Origin: Tetrapyrgos nigripes
Lineage: Eukaryota > Basidiomycota > Agaricomycetes > Agaricales > Campanellaceae
DNA: 64,000 nucleotides
Assembly (NCBI GenBank): GCA_013368315.1
Contig: JAACJM010000294.1
Span: forward strand, 33,329 to 97,328
Reading direction: 5' to 3'
Within the stretch, counting starts at the first letter, position 1. Each line of letters opens with the position of its first letter. This document shows positions 45,700-58,800 of this stretch, piece by piece. Position numbers and translations under genes: made by a program. The notes below the pieces were generated by a model. It made no database searches. It was not told the DNA's origin and was given only the letters and a program-made list of their open reading frames with translations.

Positions 45700-48600
45700 A
45701 TGTCCTCCAACGTCCTGATGACTACTGTCCCCGTCTTCACTGGTGTTGATTTCAACATCTGGGCTGACATCCTTCTCTCCTGGTTGCAGGCTACTGGACT
45801 TAGCTCTGTCCTTAGCACTGATCGCCCTAGTGATGCCGAAGTGAGTACCGCTTCCCCTCTATCTGCTGAAGACGCGGCGGCTCAAGCTGAGGCTATCACG
45901 GCGGCTCAAAAGAAACAGGCTGACTGGGATGAGAAAAATGACAAGGCCATCGGGTCTATCAGACTTCGTCTCTCTCAGGCTCTTCGGGAGAAGACATTTG
46001 GTATTACAAGTGCCAAGAAACTTTGGGCCACTCTCAAAGAGACCTATGGGAAGCCTGGTGCTTCCGCAGTCTACACCGACTTTAAACGTGCCACCTCCAT
46101 CACCATTCCCAACGACGCTCATCCTGGTGCTGCGATCGAACTTATTCGCATGCACTTCGATAGGGTTAGTACTGCCGGCATTCCTACCGATACCGACGAT
46201 ACCTCCCCACCCGTTTCCATGACCAAAATTCCCAACTTCCTCATCGTTATGTTCATCATTTCGAAACTCCCTTCCAGATACGATTATATCATCACTCAGA
46301 ATACCCAACAGACGATCTCAACTCTTCATAATCAAAATCTTGATGATCTTCAGAGTGAAATTATCAACGTCTGGGAATCTCGCCAAGGAATTTTGAAAGG
46401 GAAAGCCACAGCCAACCGTCTTTCAGCTGTCAAGCGAAAGGACGGTAATCCTAGTTTCCACCAGCAGCAGCAGCAGCGCCCTAGTGGCAGCAGCAGCGGC
46501 GCTAACGGAGCCAGCGGCTCTAACGGAAATAACAAAGGAAAGGGGAAGGGAAAGGGCAAGGGAAAAGCTCATTTCCGTCGAGGAGGTCGAGCTGGAAAGT
46601 TCGAACAGGCCAAGAGACAGGGCCAGGCACATCTCGTCCACGACGACATGTCTCCCATGATGCACACAGTCACCGTCGTCGACACGCCCGCTGCAGTTGA
46701 TACCCGTAAGCCATTCTTCATGGAAACGGAAAAGCCTTTTGACGCCTTCTTCACAGGTACCAAAAGAGCTATCAACCTTGCACGCGATATTGGCGCGAGA
46801 CCATCTGGTGAGACTGTTGCTACTCTTGAAGATGTTATCATGTCTCATACCGATCCTTCCTCCTTCACTTCACTTACTCCTGCCCCTCGTTCTAAACGCA
46901 CTCTCACGGAACGCATCTATTGGGACAACCTTCAATCATCTTCTGGTGGTTGGGGTAATGCTGGCAATTGGAATGGTTGGAACGGTGAATACCCCGAATC
47001 ACAGACCGGTTCAGATGCCGATATGGCATGCGCTCAAGGAGAAGATGCCAGCTGGAACGAGGACACTCTGGTGAACACTTCGGAACTCGGAAGTGTGTTT
47101 GGTACCACAACGACGGAGTCAGGTGCAAAGGTTTCTCAGGACATCCGGACACCTGTTCCACTTATCGACCGGATTGCCGCGAATCCTGCTGCCGAGATGA
47201 TGGAATGCGCAATACACCTTGGGGAAAGGTTCCAGAATCCCGAGGATCCCCTCCACATCTATGGGGAACCACTCAGAACAGCTCTGAACACCGTTGCCCC
47301 AACGGGAACCCGTGGCACTCTTTCTCTTGTCCAACGACTTGCTGCAGTCCGCAGCGAGATGCCAAGTGGCTCACAGCCTGCACCTCCCAATGGCATAACC
47401 ACTCAATCCTTGCCATCCAGCCGTGTTGCAAGCCCAACACCTGGCACGACTTCGACGGGATGGGAATGGCTGACTCCTCATCTCCAAAACGAGGATGGAA
47501 GGTACGACGAGCTAATCGACTGGCAGCGAGACGCAACAATCGGACTAGGAGGGATGGAATTACCCTCCAGGGCTCCAACTCCGAGTTCAATGCCAGAACT
47601 CCGGAGCATGTCTCCGAGCCTATCCGACACCAGCGACCTCGAGTACATGTCGACTCCGCCATCGGTCGGCAGGATGAGTCTACCTACGTCACCCGTAGAG
47701 GACACCGCATCGTTCGGAATTCCAAGTCCACGACCTTCTACCCCAGTCATGGTTACCATCAATGCCGCAAATAATTATGGATGGTCTTTAGACTCCGAAC
47801 CCTCCGGCTTGGACAACGGTTATCTCAGGTCAGATCTCAATTCAGATCTTATGAATAAAAGTACTGATGCGCTTTTACCAGCAGCTCGTAATTCGGAAGC
47901 AGGTTCTTCATGTATATATTTATTACATACCGCTCCTCTGGGTTTGACTACCCCTTTTATTTATAATGATCTGTACACTAGCCCTGGCGGCAACAATAAA
48001 TATTTATGTGCCTGTGGCACTCTGTTCTCACTATGCCAGAGGTGTAAGAAAAAGAGATCTGATACTGTCAAAATCCACTTCAGTGATGGATGGTTACTGG
48101 ATTCTGGAGCATCAGCGCATTTTACGTTCGACATCAATGACTTTGTTGAATTGAGTTATATAAAACCAATTCCAGTAAAAACTGCCAATGGATTCACGAA
48201 AATTCGTGCATCCGGAACAGTCCTGATCTCTCAACGTAAAAGAGTTATGAAATTATATCCGGTCTATTATATTCCCGATCTAAATCAACGACTCTTATCT
48301 GTTGGTCAATTCTTAAATGACAACATGTTTATGCGCGGTAACTCCGATCATATCACCATTTCGAGAAATACAACATTCTTGACTTTCTCAAAGCGTATAC
48401 CGGAAGAAACGCTATACTATCTTCCACACAAGTCGAAAATTGTCGCTTCTAAAGCCAATCTTTTGATTTATCTTATCGACTACGAGATTTTGCATCGTCG
48501 TATAGGGCATCCCTCTCGTGATGTTCTAAAACATGTCCGACAACACACCCTTGGCACTCCCGAATTCATTATTCCAAAGGATCTTCCTTTGTGCAAAGGC

Positions 48601-51600
48601 TGTCTTGAAGGCAAAACTCCCAGACAGACTTACCCTCCTAATGAACGACGTGCTACTCGTCCTTTCCAAATTATCCATACGGATTTACATGAATACCCCA
48701 CGATATCCTACCACAAGTACAAGTATATAATCGTCTTCTTTGATGATTACACTTCAGATGCTTGGATACGTTTTCTTACAGATAAAAAACAACCACTAAC
48801 TGCCACTCGCCAGTTCCTTGCGATGGTAGAAACTCAATATAAGACGAAAGTCGAACAGTGGATGTCTGATATGGGTGGTGAATTCATCAAAGGCACCTAC
48901 CGAGAAATGTTACTCGAAAAGGGTGTTAAAATCCTTAACAGTGCACCATACATTCATCAACAGAATGGTCGAGCGGAGCGCTTTATACGCACCCTAATGG
49001 ATAAGTCATTGGCAATGATGAAGTTAGCATGTCTACCTGAATCTTGGTGGGAATATGCTGTCCGTCATGGATTGTATGTCTATCGACGTACTCCCTTACG
49101 AAGACACAAATGGATAACTCCATTTGAAATGCTTGAAAAGGAAAAACCACGTATCGATCACTTACGTGTCTTTGGCTGTGGGGCTTACGTCTTTAAAACC
49201 AGAGGAAACTCGAAAGAACAAACTCGCTTCCAAGTCAGAACTTATGACGTATCTTGGTGTAGCACCAGGAGAACGTGGAAATCTTTTCATGCGTACAAAC
49301 AATGCGGAATTTACATCCCCGCAAGCCGTGTTTGAGGAAGACTTCTTTCCTCGATGTAAAACTCAATCTCGTAATTCAAAACAACTACCTATCGAGTCAT
49401 CGCAAGGCGATGACACTCCTCTACCACAAATCCCTGACGATGATGATGAAGATTTTCATCATCGTCCTCCTCGCATCCCTTCAACAAGGAGACCTGATCA
49501 ACTTCGTGACGACGAACCTGAACAGGATCCACCGCCTTCGTCTCCGGATAGTGACTCTGAGCCTAGAAGAACGGTAACACCGCCGCCAGTGGAGACACCA
49601 CCTCCTCAGGCACCTCGAAAGCCCAGAGCTCCTAGACAAAGACGGCCACCAACAGAACCAACGCGTCGAAGCGAGCGTACTGGTACTGTACCTAAACGAT
49701 ACGGGGATAAACATCCTGTAGAAGTTGAACGCGATCTTGAACCTCAAATCGCAGCTGATAAAAGAGCGGAAGCAAAAGCTAAAGCAGACAGAGACGCTCG
49801 GAGAGAAAACCGACGTCAGCAAGCTGCAGAGCAACAGGTTCCCGGACCTAGTTCTGCATCCGGAAGCGCACCCCAGGGGGAGCAGCAAGCCGAGAGTGAT
49901 GACTCTGCACGCCCTGAATCAGAAGAAATGGCAGAACCATGCCGTGAAGGGGGAGTATCTATAAATTTCTTGCTTATGCAGGCAATTGCTCCTGGAGAAA
50001 TCGATTCCCACTTGCTTATTCAGAAAGTTACTTCGAAAAATGATGGGAATCAACCGAATGTTCGTAATATTCGCGAATGGACATTCAAAGATATTGCTCG
50101 CTTACCTATAGCTGAGCAAGAGGAATGGAAAGTCGCTTGCCGCGAAGAACTAGAGGCTCTTCACAAGCGCGACACCTATGAATTGGTCGAAAGACCTAAA
50201 GATAGGAAAGTTATCAAAAACCGATGGGTCTTCGACATCAAAACTGATGGTCGTAAAAAGGCAAGACTCGTTGCAAAAGGTTTTTCACAGGTCGAAGGCA
50301 TAGACTTTGATCAAATATATTCACCTGTTGTTCGATTCGAGACTGTGCGCTTAATCTTCGCCTTGGCTGCACTTAAGGGCTGGCACGTGTCCGGTGTCGA
50401 TGTCCGATCAGCCTATTTATATGGCTTACTCGATGAAGAAATCTATATGGAACAACCGGAAGCCTTTAAAGTAAAAGGACAAGAGCATAAAGTCGTCCGG
50501 CTTCTTCGTGCTCTTTATGGACTCAAACAAGCAGGACTTGCGTGGTGGAAAAGTCTTGATAAGTCCATGGCGGAACTCGGTTTTAAACGAATCATTTCCG
50601 ACGCCGGAATCTTCATTCACAAACGCTATGACGCCAACAAAAATCTTATTGAAAATTCTATCGTCATTGCCGTAGTCTATGTGGATGATGCTCTATTCTG
50701 TGGAGCTAACAAAACCTTAGTCTTACGACTCAAAGGAGACTTTATGAAGAGATGGGAATGTAGGGATCTAGGCGATGCCAAAGAATTCCTTAGGATGAGA
50801 ATTACCAGGAAAGGCAGCAAGATCTCTTTAGACCAGTGCGCTTATCTGGATAAAATCCTAGAAACTTATGGAATGCAAAACGCGAAAGCTTCTGCTACCC
50901 CATTACCTGGCAATTATCACCCTCTTCCTCTTCCAAATGACACTCCTGTCAATTATACTCTTCGTCAAAGTTATCAGGAGATAATCGGATCCTTGCTCTA
51001 CTTAATGTTAGGAACACGTCCTGATATTTCCTTTGCTGTCACAAAACTTGCGCAATTTGCTGCAAACCCCTCACAAGAACACTACAATAAGGCGAAAGAC
51101 ATTTGCCGTTATCTCGTTGGCACTAGAAAATATGCTCTTGTGTACAACGGTCGAGGGGGAGAAGGCTTATCAGCCTATACAGACTCCGATTGGGGATCAG
51201 ATCCTGAACTCGCAAATCTCAAACTGGCTTCTTTCTACAATTAGCCCAAGCACCATTTAGCTGGACGTCTAGACAACAAAAGACAGTCGCTCTATCTTCG
51301 ACTGAAGCTGAATACATGGCACTTAGTGACTGCAGTCGACAAGTCTGTTGGTTCAAGACTCTTCTCAGTGAAATCGAATATCCTCTTCACGCTATCCCAA
51401 TTTACGGTGACAATCAGGGATCAATTTTATTGCATCAAACCCTGTCACGGATAAGCGAACCAAACACATTGATATTCGATATCATTTTGTTCGAGAAAAA
51501 GTCATCGACGAGACAGTCAAGTTATTCTTCATTGAAGGAAGCAATAACCCTGCAGATCTACTCACTAAAGCTTTAGATCGAGTAAAGTTTGAGAAGTTCA

Positions 51601-51632
51601 GGAAACAATTAGGACTTCAGTTTTATAATTGA
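45700..51632 (+). pseudogene. Copia gag-pol polyprotein, three single-base frame breaks
   Basis: ATG 45700 starts a UBN2-like gag (residues 1-~250, LWATLKETYGKPG), followed by a basic Gly-Lys run. A Ser/Thr/Pro-rich linker of about 500 residues leads to the protease (WLLDSGASAHF, about residue 797). Integrase follows with its zinc motif (HRRIGHP...CKGC) and catalytic region (IIHTDLHEY, SDMGGEF, QQNGRAERFIRT). The frame changes at about 49192 in an AAAA run. The second frame contains reverse transcriptase (RWVFDIK, DVRSAYLYG, YVDDALFC) and goes out of frame again near 51208 and in a TTTT run near 51427. RNase H (LSSTEAEYMAL) and the C-terminal end at 51632 follow. No CCHC knuckle is seen in gag. 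Confidence 0.9.
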
Positions 51633-51729
51633 AGAAATTGCATCGAAAACGTCGAGGCACTGGATCCCTTCCTTCCATGGCTGCTTACAGCGCCTAACTA
51701 TGCTTACGCGCACTACTGTGCTGCTTAGC

Positions 51730-51737
51730 AAGGGGAG
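51730..51737 (+). promoter_or_regulatory. Polypurine tract of the copia element
   Basis: AAGGGGAG immediately precedes the right LTR, the expected place for plus-strand priming. Confidence 0.8.
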
Positions 51738-52105
51738 TGTTGAACTGGCGCATTCAGTTGCAGCCATCAACATATTCTATGTAGAACAATAGTAGTAGTT
51801 ATATATAGAACAATAAGATTATATAGACAATAAAGTGTAGTACGACAATAGTGTACGAAACCAGCATTGTTCTATCCAGTACAATAGAATATTATTGTTA
51901 CTCTAGTATTAGTTTACATATATTTGTACCTCCTAAAAGGTATATAAGGACTGGTAGATAGTCCTCCAAATAATAAGTTTTACACTTAACCCACATCGCT
52001 CAACAAGCCTCTAACAAGCCTAATAAGCTAACTCTTATCCCCAGGTAAGTAGCGTAGTTGCCACTGCGTTTAGTAGTGTACAAGCCGTACCATGCCTGCT
52101 TAACA
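51738..52105 (+). repeat. Right LTR of the copia element
   Basis: 368 bp, seemingly identical to the left LTR on line-by-line reading. Confidence 0.93.
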
Positions 52106-52212
52106 GTCAGGATAGAGTTTGTCTGAGTGCGGAATCGAGATCAATCGAGATTGGGTTGTGCACGGGCACTGGTCATCTAGATCTGGTCTGGTGAGTAGGG
52201 CTCACTTTCCTA

Positions 52213-52342
52213 CACGCCGAAAGGACAAAAATATCCGCTCGACGGATAGATGACATTATTTTACTGATATAAGACGTTTCTGTACAAAAATGTGTTTCTG
52301 TACGCCTTTCTGCCGAGCGGATATTTTTGTATTTTCGGCGTG
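52213..52342. mobile_element. 130-bp MITE with 3-bp duplication
   Basis: Inverted ends of about 32 bp (CACGCCGAAA...ACAAAAATATCCGCTC and the reverse complement) differ at a few positions. CTA flanks both sides (52210-52212 and 52343-52345). The interior is non-coding. A 3-bp duplication and CAC-like tip are compatible with CACTA or PIF/Harbinger derivatives. Confidence 0.75.
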
Positions 52343-52345
52343 CTA

Positions 52346-52874
52346 TTTCCCTTCTCTGTTTTGACGTGGCGTAGTCCTGCAGGCATGTGGTGTCATTCCT
52401 TTACATTTCGCGCTGTCAGCATCCGGCACTGAAAGCTTCTTGAATGGACGGGATCGCATTGGGCGTCAATTAGAAGACGTGACAGAGTCACAGTGGGTCC
52501 CCATAGTCCCCATGGATTTGGAAGACCCCGAAGAAATCCAGTCATCTACTCTCTCAAAGCTTCCGTTGGAAATTGGTATCTGCGATGAGGGTTAAGGGTA
52601 GAGAGTGATAGCAGAGCGGTCGGACCTTGACCTTCTGTGTGGGCGACGAAATCGATGTATGTAGTACCCCTGTCTGTGGTATCCTTTGTTCTCATTGAAA
52701 GCTGTACATTGCTCCATCAAACCTTGTTTTTGAGGCTATCCTTAGTTCAGGACTCCCCGTTATCGATAATTCAAATTCTGGGGCTCCTTTGTCTACTTCG
52801 CCGCTAGCGGGCCCAAATACTTTGTGTGTCGAGACAACGTGTTTTTCCCTCGTCCTGGTTGTCTTTCTACCACC
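52346..52874. other. Intergenic upstream of the DUF6606-type gene
   Basis: No gene supported. The last 100-200 bp would contain the promoter of the gene starting at 52875. Confidence 0.35.
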
Positions 52875-55800
52875 ATGTCGACTCTGGAATATCTTGTCTA
52901 TCATGTATTTCTACCACCGAAGCTACCCGAGAAAGACGCAGAAGAGCACATGGTCATCAACGAGACTGCCTTGTGCAGAACGGTTCTGAAGTCCGCCACA
53001 AAATACCTGGGTTCAGGGCTTGTTGCTGAAGAGTACCGTTCGGATCGGAGAGTGCTCGTCGGTATGCTGGATCATTTGGCGAAGTCTCAGGCTGCAGGGG
53101 AGATGATGACTGAGGTATTGAAGGATTCGTTCTTGAGTATGAGGGAAGGAGGTAAATTGCTTGTTTTTTGTCTCAGTGATATAACATTGACCACCTTCGC
53201 GATTTTCAGACGTCCGTGCTTTCTTGGTACGCGAGCAGAACGCTGGCGTTATCTTCAGGAAGCATGCAACTGAGGTCGTCTATGAAGCCTTCGAGGTACA
53301 GCCGCCGACGGAAAAGGTCACGTCTACGCAAGGGAAGCTATCCTGCTCCTATCCCGGCCCAGCTATCTCTATTCCTCTCCATCATTTCGAATATCCCTTG
53401 TTCCTGCGAGAGTTATCTTCCTTTCTCGTCCAAATGGACTCCGACACTCTTGATTCCGCTGCTACGTCCAAGAAAGCTGGGGCCAAGGTCATTGAGCGGG
53501 TATCAGAAATCTGCGGGTACCCCATGCGGGTACACAGCGGGTACATGCGGGTGATGCGGGTGATGCGGGTACCCATTACCCTTTGCTTATCATGTAGAAT
53601 CTTAGTTGATTAAGCCTTCTAATTGCTCTTTTTATTGTGTAGATAGTCCTTTCAAAATGCAGAGTCTGTTGTGTAGCAATTTCACAAAGAACAGAACGCG
53701 CTGTCGGTATTGAGGTAAAATCATTCATACAAAAATGATGGGATTTACGCTCATCCTCGTTATATCACTTCCCTTTTGACTGGTATCTTGCGTGGCGTTG
53801 GAAAGCCCGTAGATATACCACGTATCCACAAGCATATTGCTGACGAAGTCCTTTGGGATAAAGCTCGTCTTCCTTGGCGTCGGTCCATGGTTTGGTCGGT
53901 AATTCGCATTGCCCTCCAAACTTATTTTACTCGGCGTGGGGCTAATAGCGAGTACAAGACGTTCATGATACTCGTCATGTGTGATATATTGGAGGACGCT
54001 GTCAAAGCCCGTTTTGTCAACGATTTGTTGTTCATTATGCGGGCTAAAATCGCTGTTCGCGTCTCCAAACTTGGGTCCTCGGCCCCTGGCTTTGCTTTAG
54101 AGCGAGCAAAAGACGTTTCCGAGAGAGTGGAAGCTGTCCTCAAGGCTCGTTGGGTCGATATTCACAATGCGCAGGCAGAGTCTCCCCCTTGGGACGCTGA
54201 TTTTCTTTGTGCTTGGGCGGAACGGGATACACTCCTGACTCTTCCAAAGTCCCGTCAGTACATCCAGAATGTTTTGACCCCTACGAGCAACGAGACGATT
54301 CCCGACAGATTCTAGCCCAATTGTCCTCGCCGGCCACTCCGAGATCTCAAACGCTTCCAGAACTGTACCCCATCATTCCTGAAAGCCGCCTTTGCAAAGG
54401 AGACGTACATTGCATTGGCAGACTTGGAGCTTTCCATTGAGAACAATCTTGACGAGTGGCTTGACGAATACAGTTCCTATCCGACGGCTTCTTCTATCCT
54501 TTACGATATCATAATCGAATATTGGTCCGTAGCTATCAAACACTACAAGTTCCCAGAGGACAACTCAATCATGATCCTCACTTTGTTTGACCTTTGGGTT
54601 GCGTTGGACAAAGTCGTCGTAAAGAAGATACCACTCCTCTCCCAGTTTTCTCCCGAAGTGCCTCCGGAGTTGTTTGAACCTCTTCTGCTACGCAAGTCTT
54701 CCTCTATTCGTCGACTTGTTCAGATCCATCGCTACCTCCGGTTTCGTCACGAGAACGCAAAGCAGGGGTCTGTATTCACGGACCCCACGCAAAGTAACAG
54801 TTTGGCGGTCAAATATTTCGATCAGACCCCGGCTCTTCAGAAAGCAAAGCAGGATATCGAGATGGCTGCTCAGCAGAGGAAAGATGAAAAACGGATGGAG
54901 TGGACCAAAAAGCGGCAGGAGCACACAGATCTCACGGACCGTGTCCGTCAGCTTCCATGCGTTGATTTTGGATGGCGCAAGCACTCACGACACTGTGAGA
55001 GATGCAGGCTTTTGTCACGGGCAGGACGACTCAAAATCACTGTTCATGAATGGCCTCTTCCTTGTGACGACGATTCAGCCAAAACAGTCATTTTCGAGAT
55101 GAAGGTTCCAGTCGATTTTCGGGTGTGGAGGGATGCGACATTCGCTCTTCTTAACGACTTGTGTCAACCGCCGGCTCGGGATCACTCCTCCGGTCAGCAG
55201 CCGTCGACATATCTATACAATCAGCAGAACCCCGAGTTAGCAGAATTGCGGACGATGAAGGAGGATGTTGGCGGAATCACCCTGGCATCAGTAGAAAAAT
55301 CATTTCTCCAGGCTCACTACAAGTCCAAAAAGGTCGGGAAAGCACTCTTGGAGAAGGATGTTATCGTCCCGAATGGTCTGGCCTTCCAGCTGCATGATAT
55401 AACCACCGGTAGCTGGCCTGCAAAGCGACCATTTCCGTCCGTAAAACTCACGCTTTCTCATCTCTGCACGTTGCGCCTTCCGACCTCTCAAACAGCTTAC
55501 GACTCGTTGCAACCGTCCATCGAGACGACAGAGTACACCCCTAATGCTGCTGTAGCTCATCAGCATAACTGCCGGGATCAGCTCAGTTTGCACGAGTTTC
55601 TCTCTTTTGCGACAGTAAGGAGTGGGGAGAACCTTCAGTGGTTGAATATCGCCAAAGAGATCAAAACTCGTGTGCTGACATTTCACAATGACGAAGTTTA
55701 TCTTCTGTTGATGCAGACCGCTTTGCAAGTTGGGAAGATATCAGCATCTGGCGAATTGGACGGACATTCGGATCTCAAATCGCCGAGTTTCTGCAAGACC

Positions 55801-58800
55801 TTACTTCGCGAACTCGACTACCTCCTGACCGACGTTCAGTCTAATTGGATGGAGGTAACAACCGTTCGCATGATCATCATGATTTGCGGTCGCCTTCTAA
55901 CTTCGACGAAGGATTGCGAGGTTCAGGAGCTGGCGTATAGGCTCATGCAGTCCGCAGGGAAGGTGACACATTCCTGGGTGGACTCAATGATGAAGAATCC
56001 TGTGGACTCCACCGACGAGAATATGCTGTCCGAACGCCAAAGAATTATCTCTGAATTGGCGCTTACCTGTATATCGACGACTTATGACGTCGACAAGAAG
56101 CATCTCAAAAGATTGCTGGCTACTCCGGACGATATTTCCATCTTTCTTCAATCTTCCATTCACAGATACGACAATACCTCTCTTTCCTGGGACAATTTAC
56201 CAGAAAACATTCAGATGCTCTTATATCGTTACCGACGAGTTGCCCACTTCGTTGAGCTCAGGCTGGCGACCTTGATTCCTCAAGATCGACGCGGAGCCGA
56301 TCAAGCCATTGCTTCGATTTGGCCGTCGTATCGTCGGTCTCTAGACTTCCCCTGCAGTTCTCTTCATCTACCTCACGAGCGTTGGATGCATACTTCCACT
56401 AGGGCAGTTGCAAACTATCGTCAGCAGGAGGTACATCTGAACATTCTGGATGGGCAGCTCCTTGTCGATGGCAAATCACTTTCCAGACTTCCCATGACTA
56501 TGACCAACCACCAGACGTTCAAAAGGATTTTTGGTGATGTAAGTGGACTCCATATCTTGATCTTATTCGCGAATTGAGCTGATTTTGGGTTCATTGATAG
56601 CGTCTTCTTGAAGTTATACCGTCTGATGCCAACGCCGGCCTCGCATTCTCAAGTCGTGATCAAATCAGGGGTTATCAGGTGAGTCAAACAAGTCCACTAC
56701 ATTTTATTTGGCTAACATGAATGCCAGGTTCACTTTGGTCTGCGTGGCGATGAATTAATCATCCAGGCCCAGTACAATACAAGCCGATTGGAGTTGATAC
56801 CCCATACCAGGTTACTCGGAGACATTCCAGAGCTTATGGTGGAGGAATATGTCCACTGGATGGACCTCGATCACCACGAGATTAAGTTCAGACCGTTGGA
56901 TTTGCCTTGGGCTCAAAGCTCCGATAGCTGGACGCTGAAGGTCACGGGGAGGATATGATTCTGATGTCCAAGTTGGACGGGACGAAGCAGTTAATCGACG
57001 TACATAGCCGTTCTTTCGCGATGATCTCTCGATATCTCAAACGGATAGAGCACAGTCAATTCTTGACTGTGACCTACTCTCCTAATTCCGGAATAGATGT
57101 CGAACTTCCCAGGTACCAGCTTTCTTTCCACGTCAACCCAGTCGGCCAAATGGAATGCTTTACATTCCCTGGTATGTGCGTTGATGACAACCCATCCATA
57201 GGAACCCTCTATGGACTCGTCAGCATGCTAGTCCTGAAACCTTCAAGGCCAGGAATGTCTCAGCCCCGCCGTATTCTTATCCCTAATGGACGAATCCGTA
57301 CCAGAGTAAAGCAGCATCATGTGGAGGTCTTCGTGGATCCTCGTCCAGTTGAATCGAGGAGAAACGTGATATTCTATGATTATACAATACAAACGGATCT
57401 GGGATACCTGGAAGGGGATGGAAGTCTCATCAGTCATTTCTATCGAGCCTACTTGCGCGCCTTGACATCCTATTGTCTACCGGATCCCTGCTCGGAAGAA
57501 CAGGAACTGATGAGTCACTGTCCATCCTGATGTCTGCACGCTCCTTCTCCTTCCAGAATCTACGTGACGATCGTTTTCTCAGTCTTCTATATCAAATCGC
57601 ATCTTTTACCCCATCCAGATGTTACTATCCGGAGCATCTGGAACAAATGCAAACGGTCAACTGGTCAGATTTGCCTGTCCTCTCCCAACATCCGTCGTTT
57701 CTCCCCGAATCCGTAGCTATCTTGGAGTATTGTGTTAGCCTGCAGGCGCTCCGCGTCGATGATGACAGGCGCGACGTCGAGATAGCTATTCCTCCACGAT
57801 GGCATGCTAAAACCAAACAGAAGTTATGGGCCAGAGATTACCTCCGAAACTTCAAGTTTTACGCTGCCATTGATATTCATTCGACGAAACAAGACACTAG
57901 TGCCGATTCTCTGTACATGTCTCGGGATCTTGACATGACAGGCGGCTTGCGACGCTTCTTCATCAGTCTTCGAACTGCCTATGTCACCATTCCCATCGTT
58001 GCCTGATCTCCTTGCCAAGTGGGAAGTGCTCTCTCGCTCGGATAGCTCCCTTTCGTTATCATACAATAAGGAGTGGCTGGGTATGGGCAATTTAAACCGG
58101 CATTGGTTGACACTATACGATCTTTTCCGGGATTCCTCCCTTGCAAAAGAAGAGAAGGCGTATCGAATCCCGTTTTCCGTTCCTTCGTTGGCGTTTAGCG
58201 ACCCGGACAGCCAAAATATCCTTAGTCTACTTGTCGAAATTGCTACCAATTCCGACTTTACTAGACTGCCTGCACCAGCGTGGCCATCATACAACTTGTC
58301 CATCGGCATTCATCCCGAACGGAATCGTGTTGCTGATATTCTCAAGCGGGCAATCAACCCAGACTTTGACTGGTCTTCCATCGGTCTGACTCCGAAGTTG
58401 GGCGAGAACGATGAGCAATATTACAACCGTTGCAACGAAGAATGCGACGCTGTCGTCTCCGAGGTCACTGATGAGCTGCTGTCTCAGTGGCCATACTATG
58501 TACCCACGTATCCCCATAGTCCACGAGCAAGGCTGTTCCTTCCCAGCTTTTTAACAGGAGTGAAAACCCTTTTCGAAAGCTGTCGTCAGAATGGGGAATA
58601 CATGGACCATGTCCGTGCTGTTCAGACTGTCTTGGATCATGTCAATCTTCGTCCTTATTCATCACAATCCCGGTATGAGATAAGTCGGGTAGTCCCCACT
58701 TCAGCTGATTTTGGCCAGACTCTACGGTTGGGTATGGATATCTTATTGCGCCGGCCAACCCCTTCAGTCGCAGACTATCCAATGGAAAATCTTGGCAGTT

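Larger units (their letters stand above)
45016..52105 (+). mobile_element. Full-length Ty1/copia LTR retrotransposon
   Basis: Two 368-bp LTRs (45016-45383 and 51738-52105) begin TGTTGAACTGG and end TTAACA, and look identical by eye. Between them are a primer-binding site directly after the left LTR, a gag-pol coding region in the copia order (protease, integrase, reverse transcriptase, RNase H) and a purine tract just before the right LTR. Total length is about 7.1 kb. The flanking 5 bases (CACCT and GTCAG) do not match. Three single-base frame disturbances occur in pol. Confidence 0.93.
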
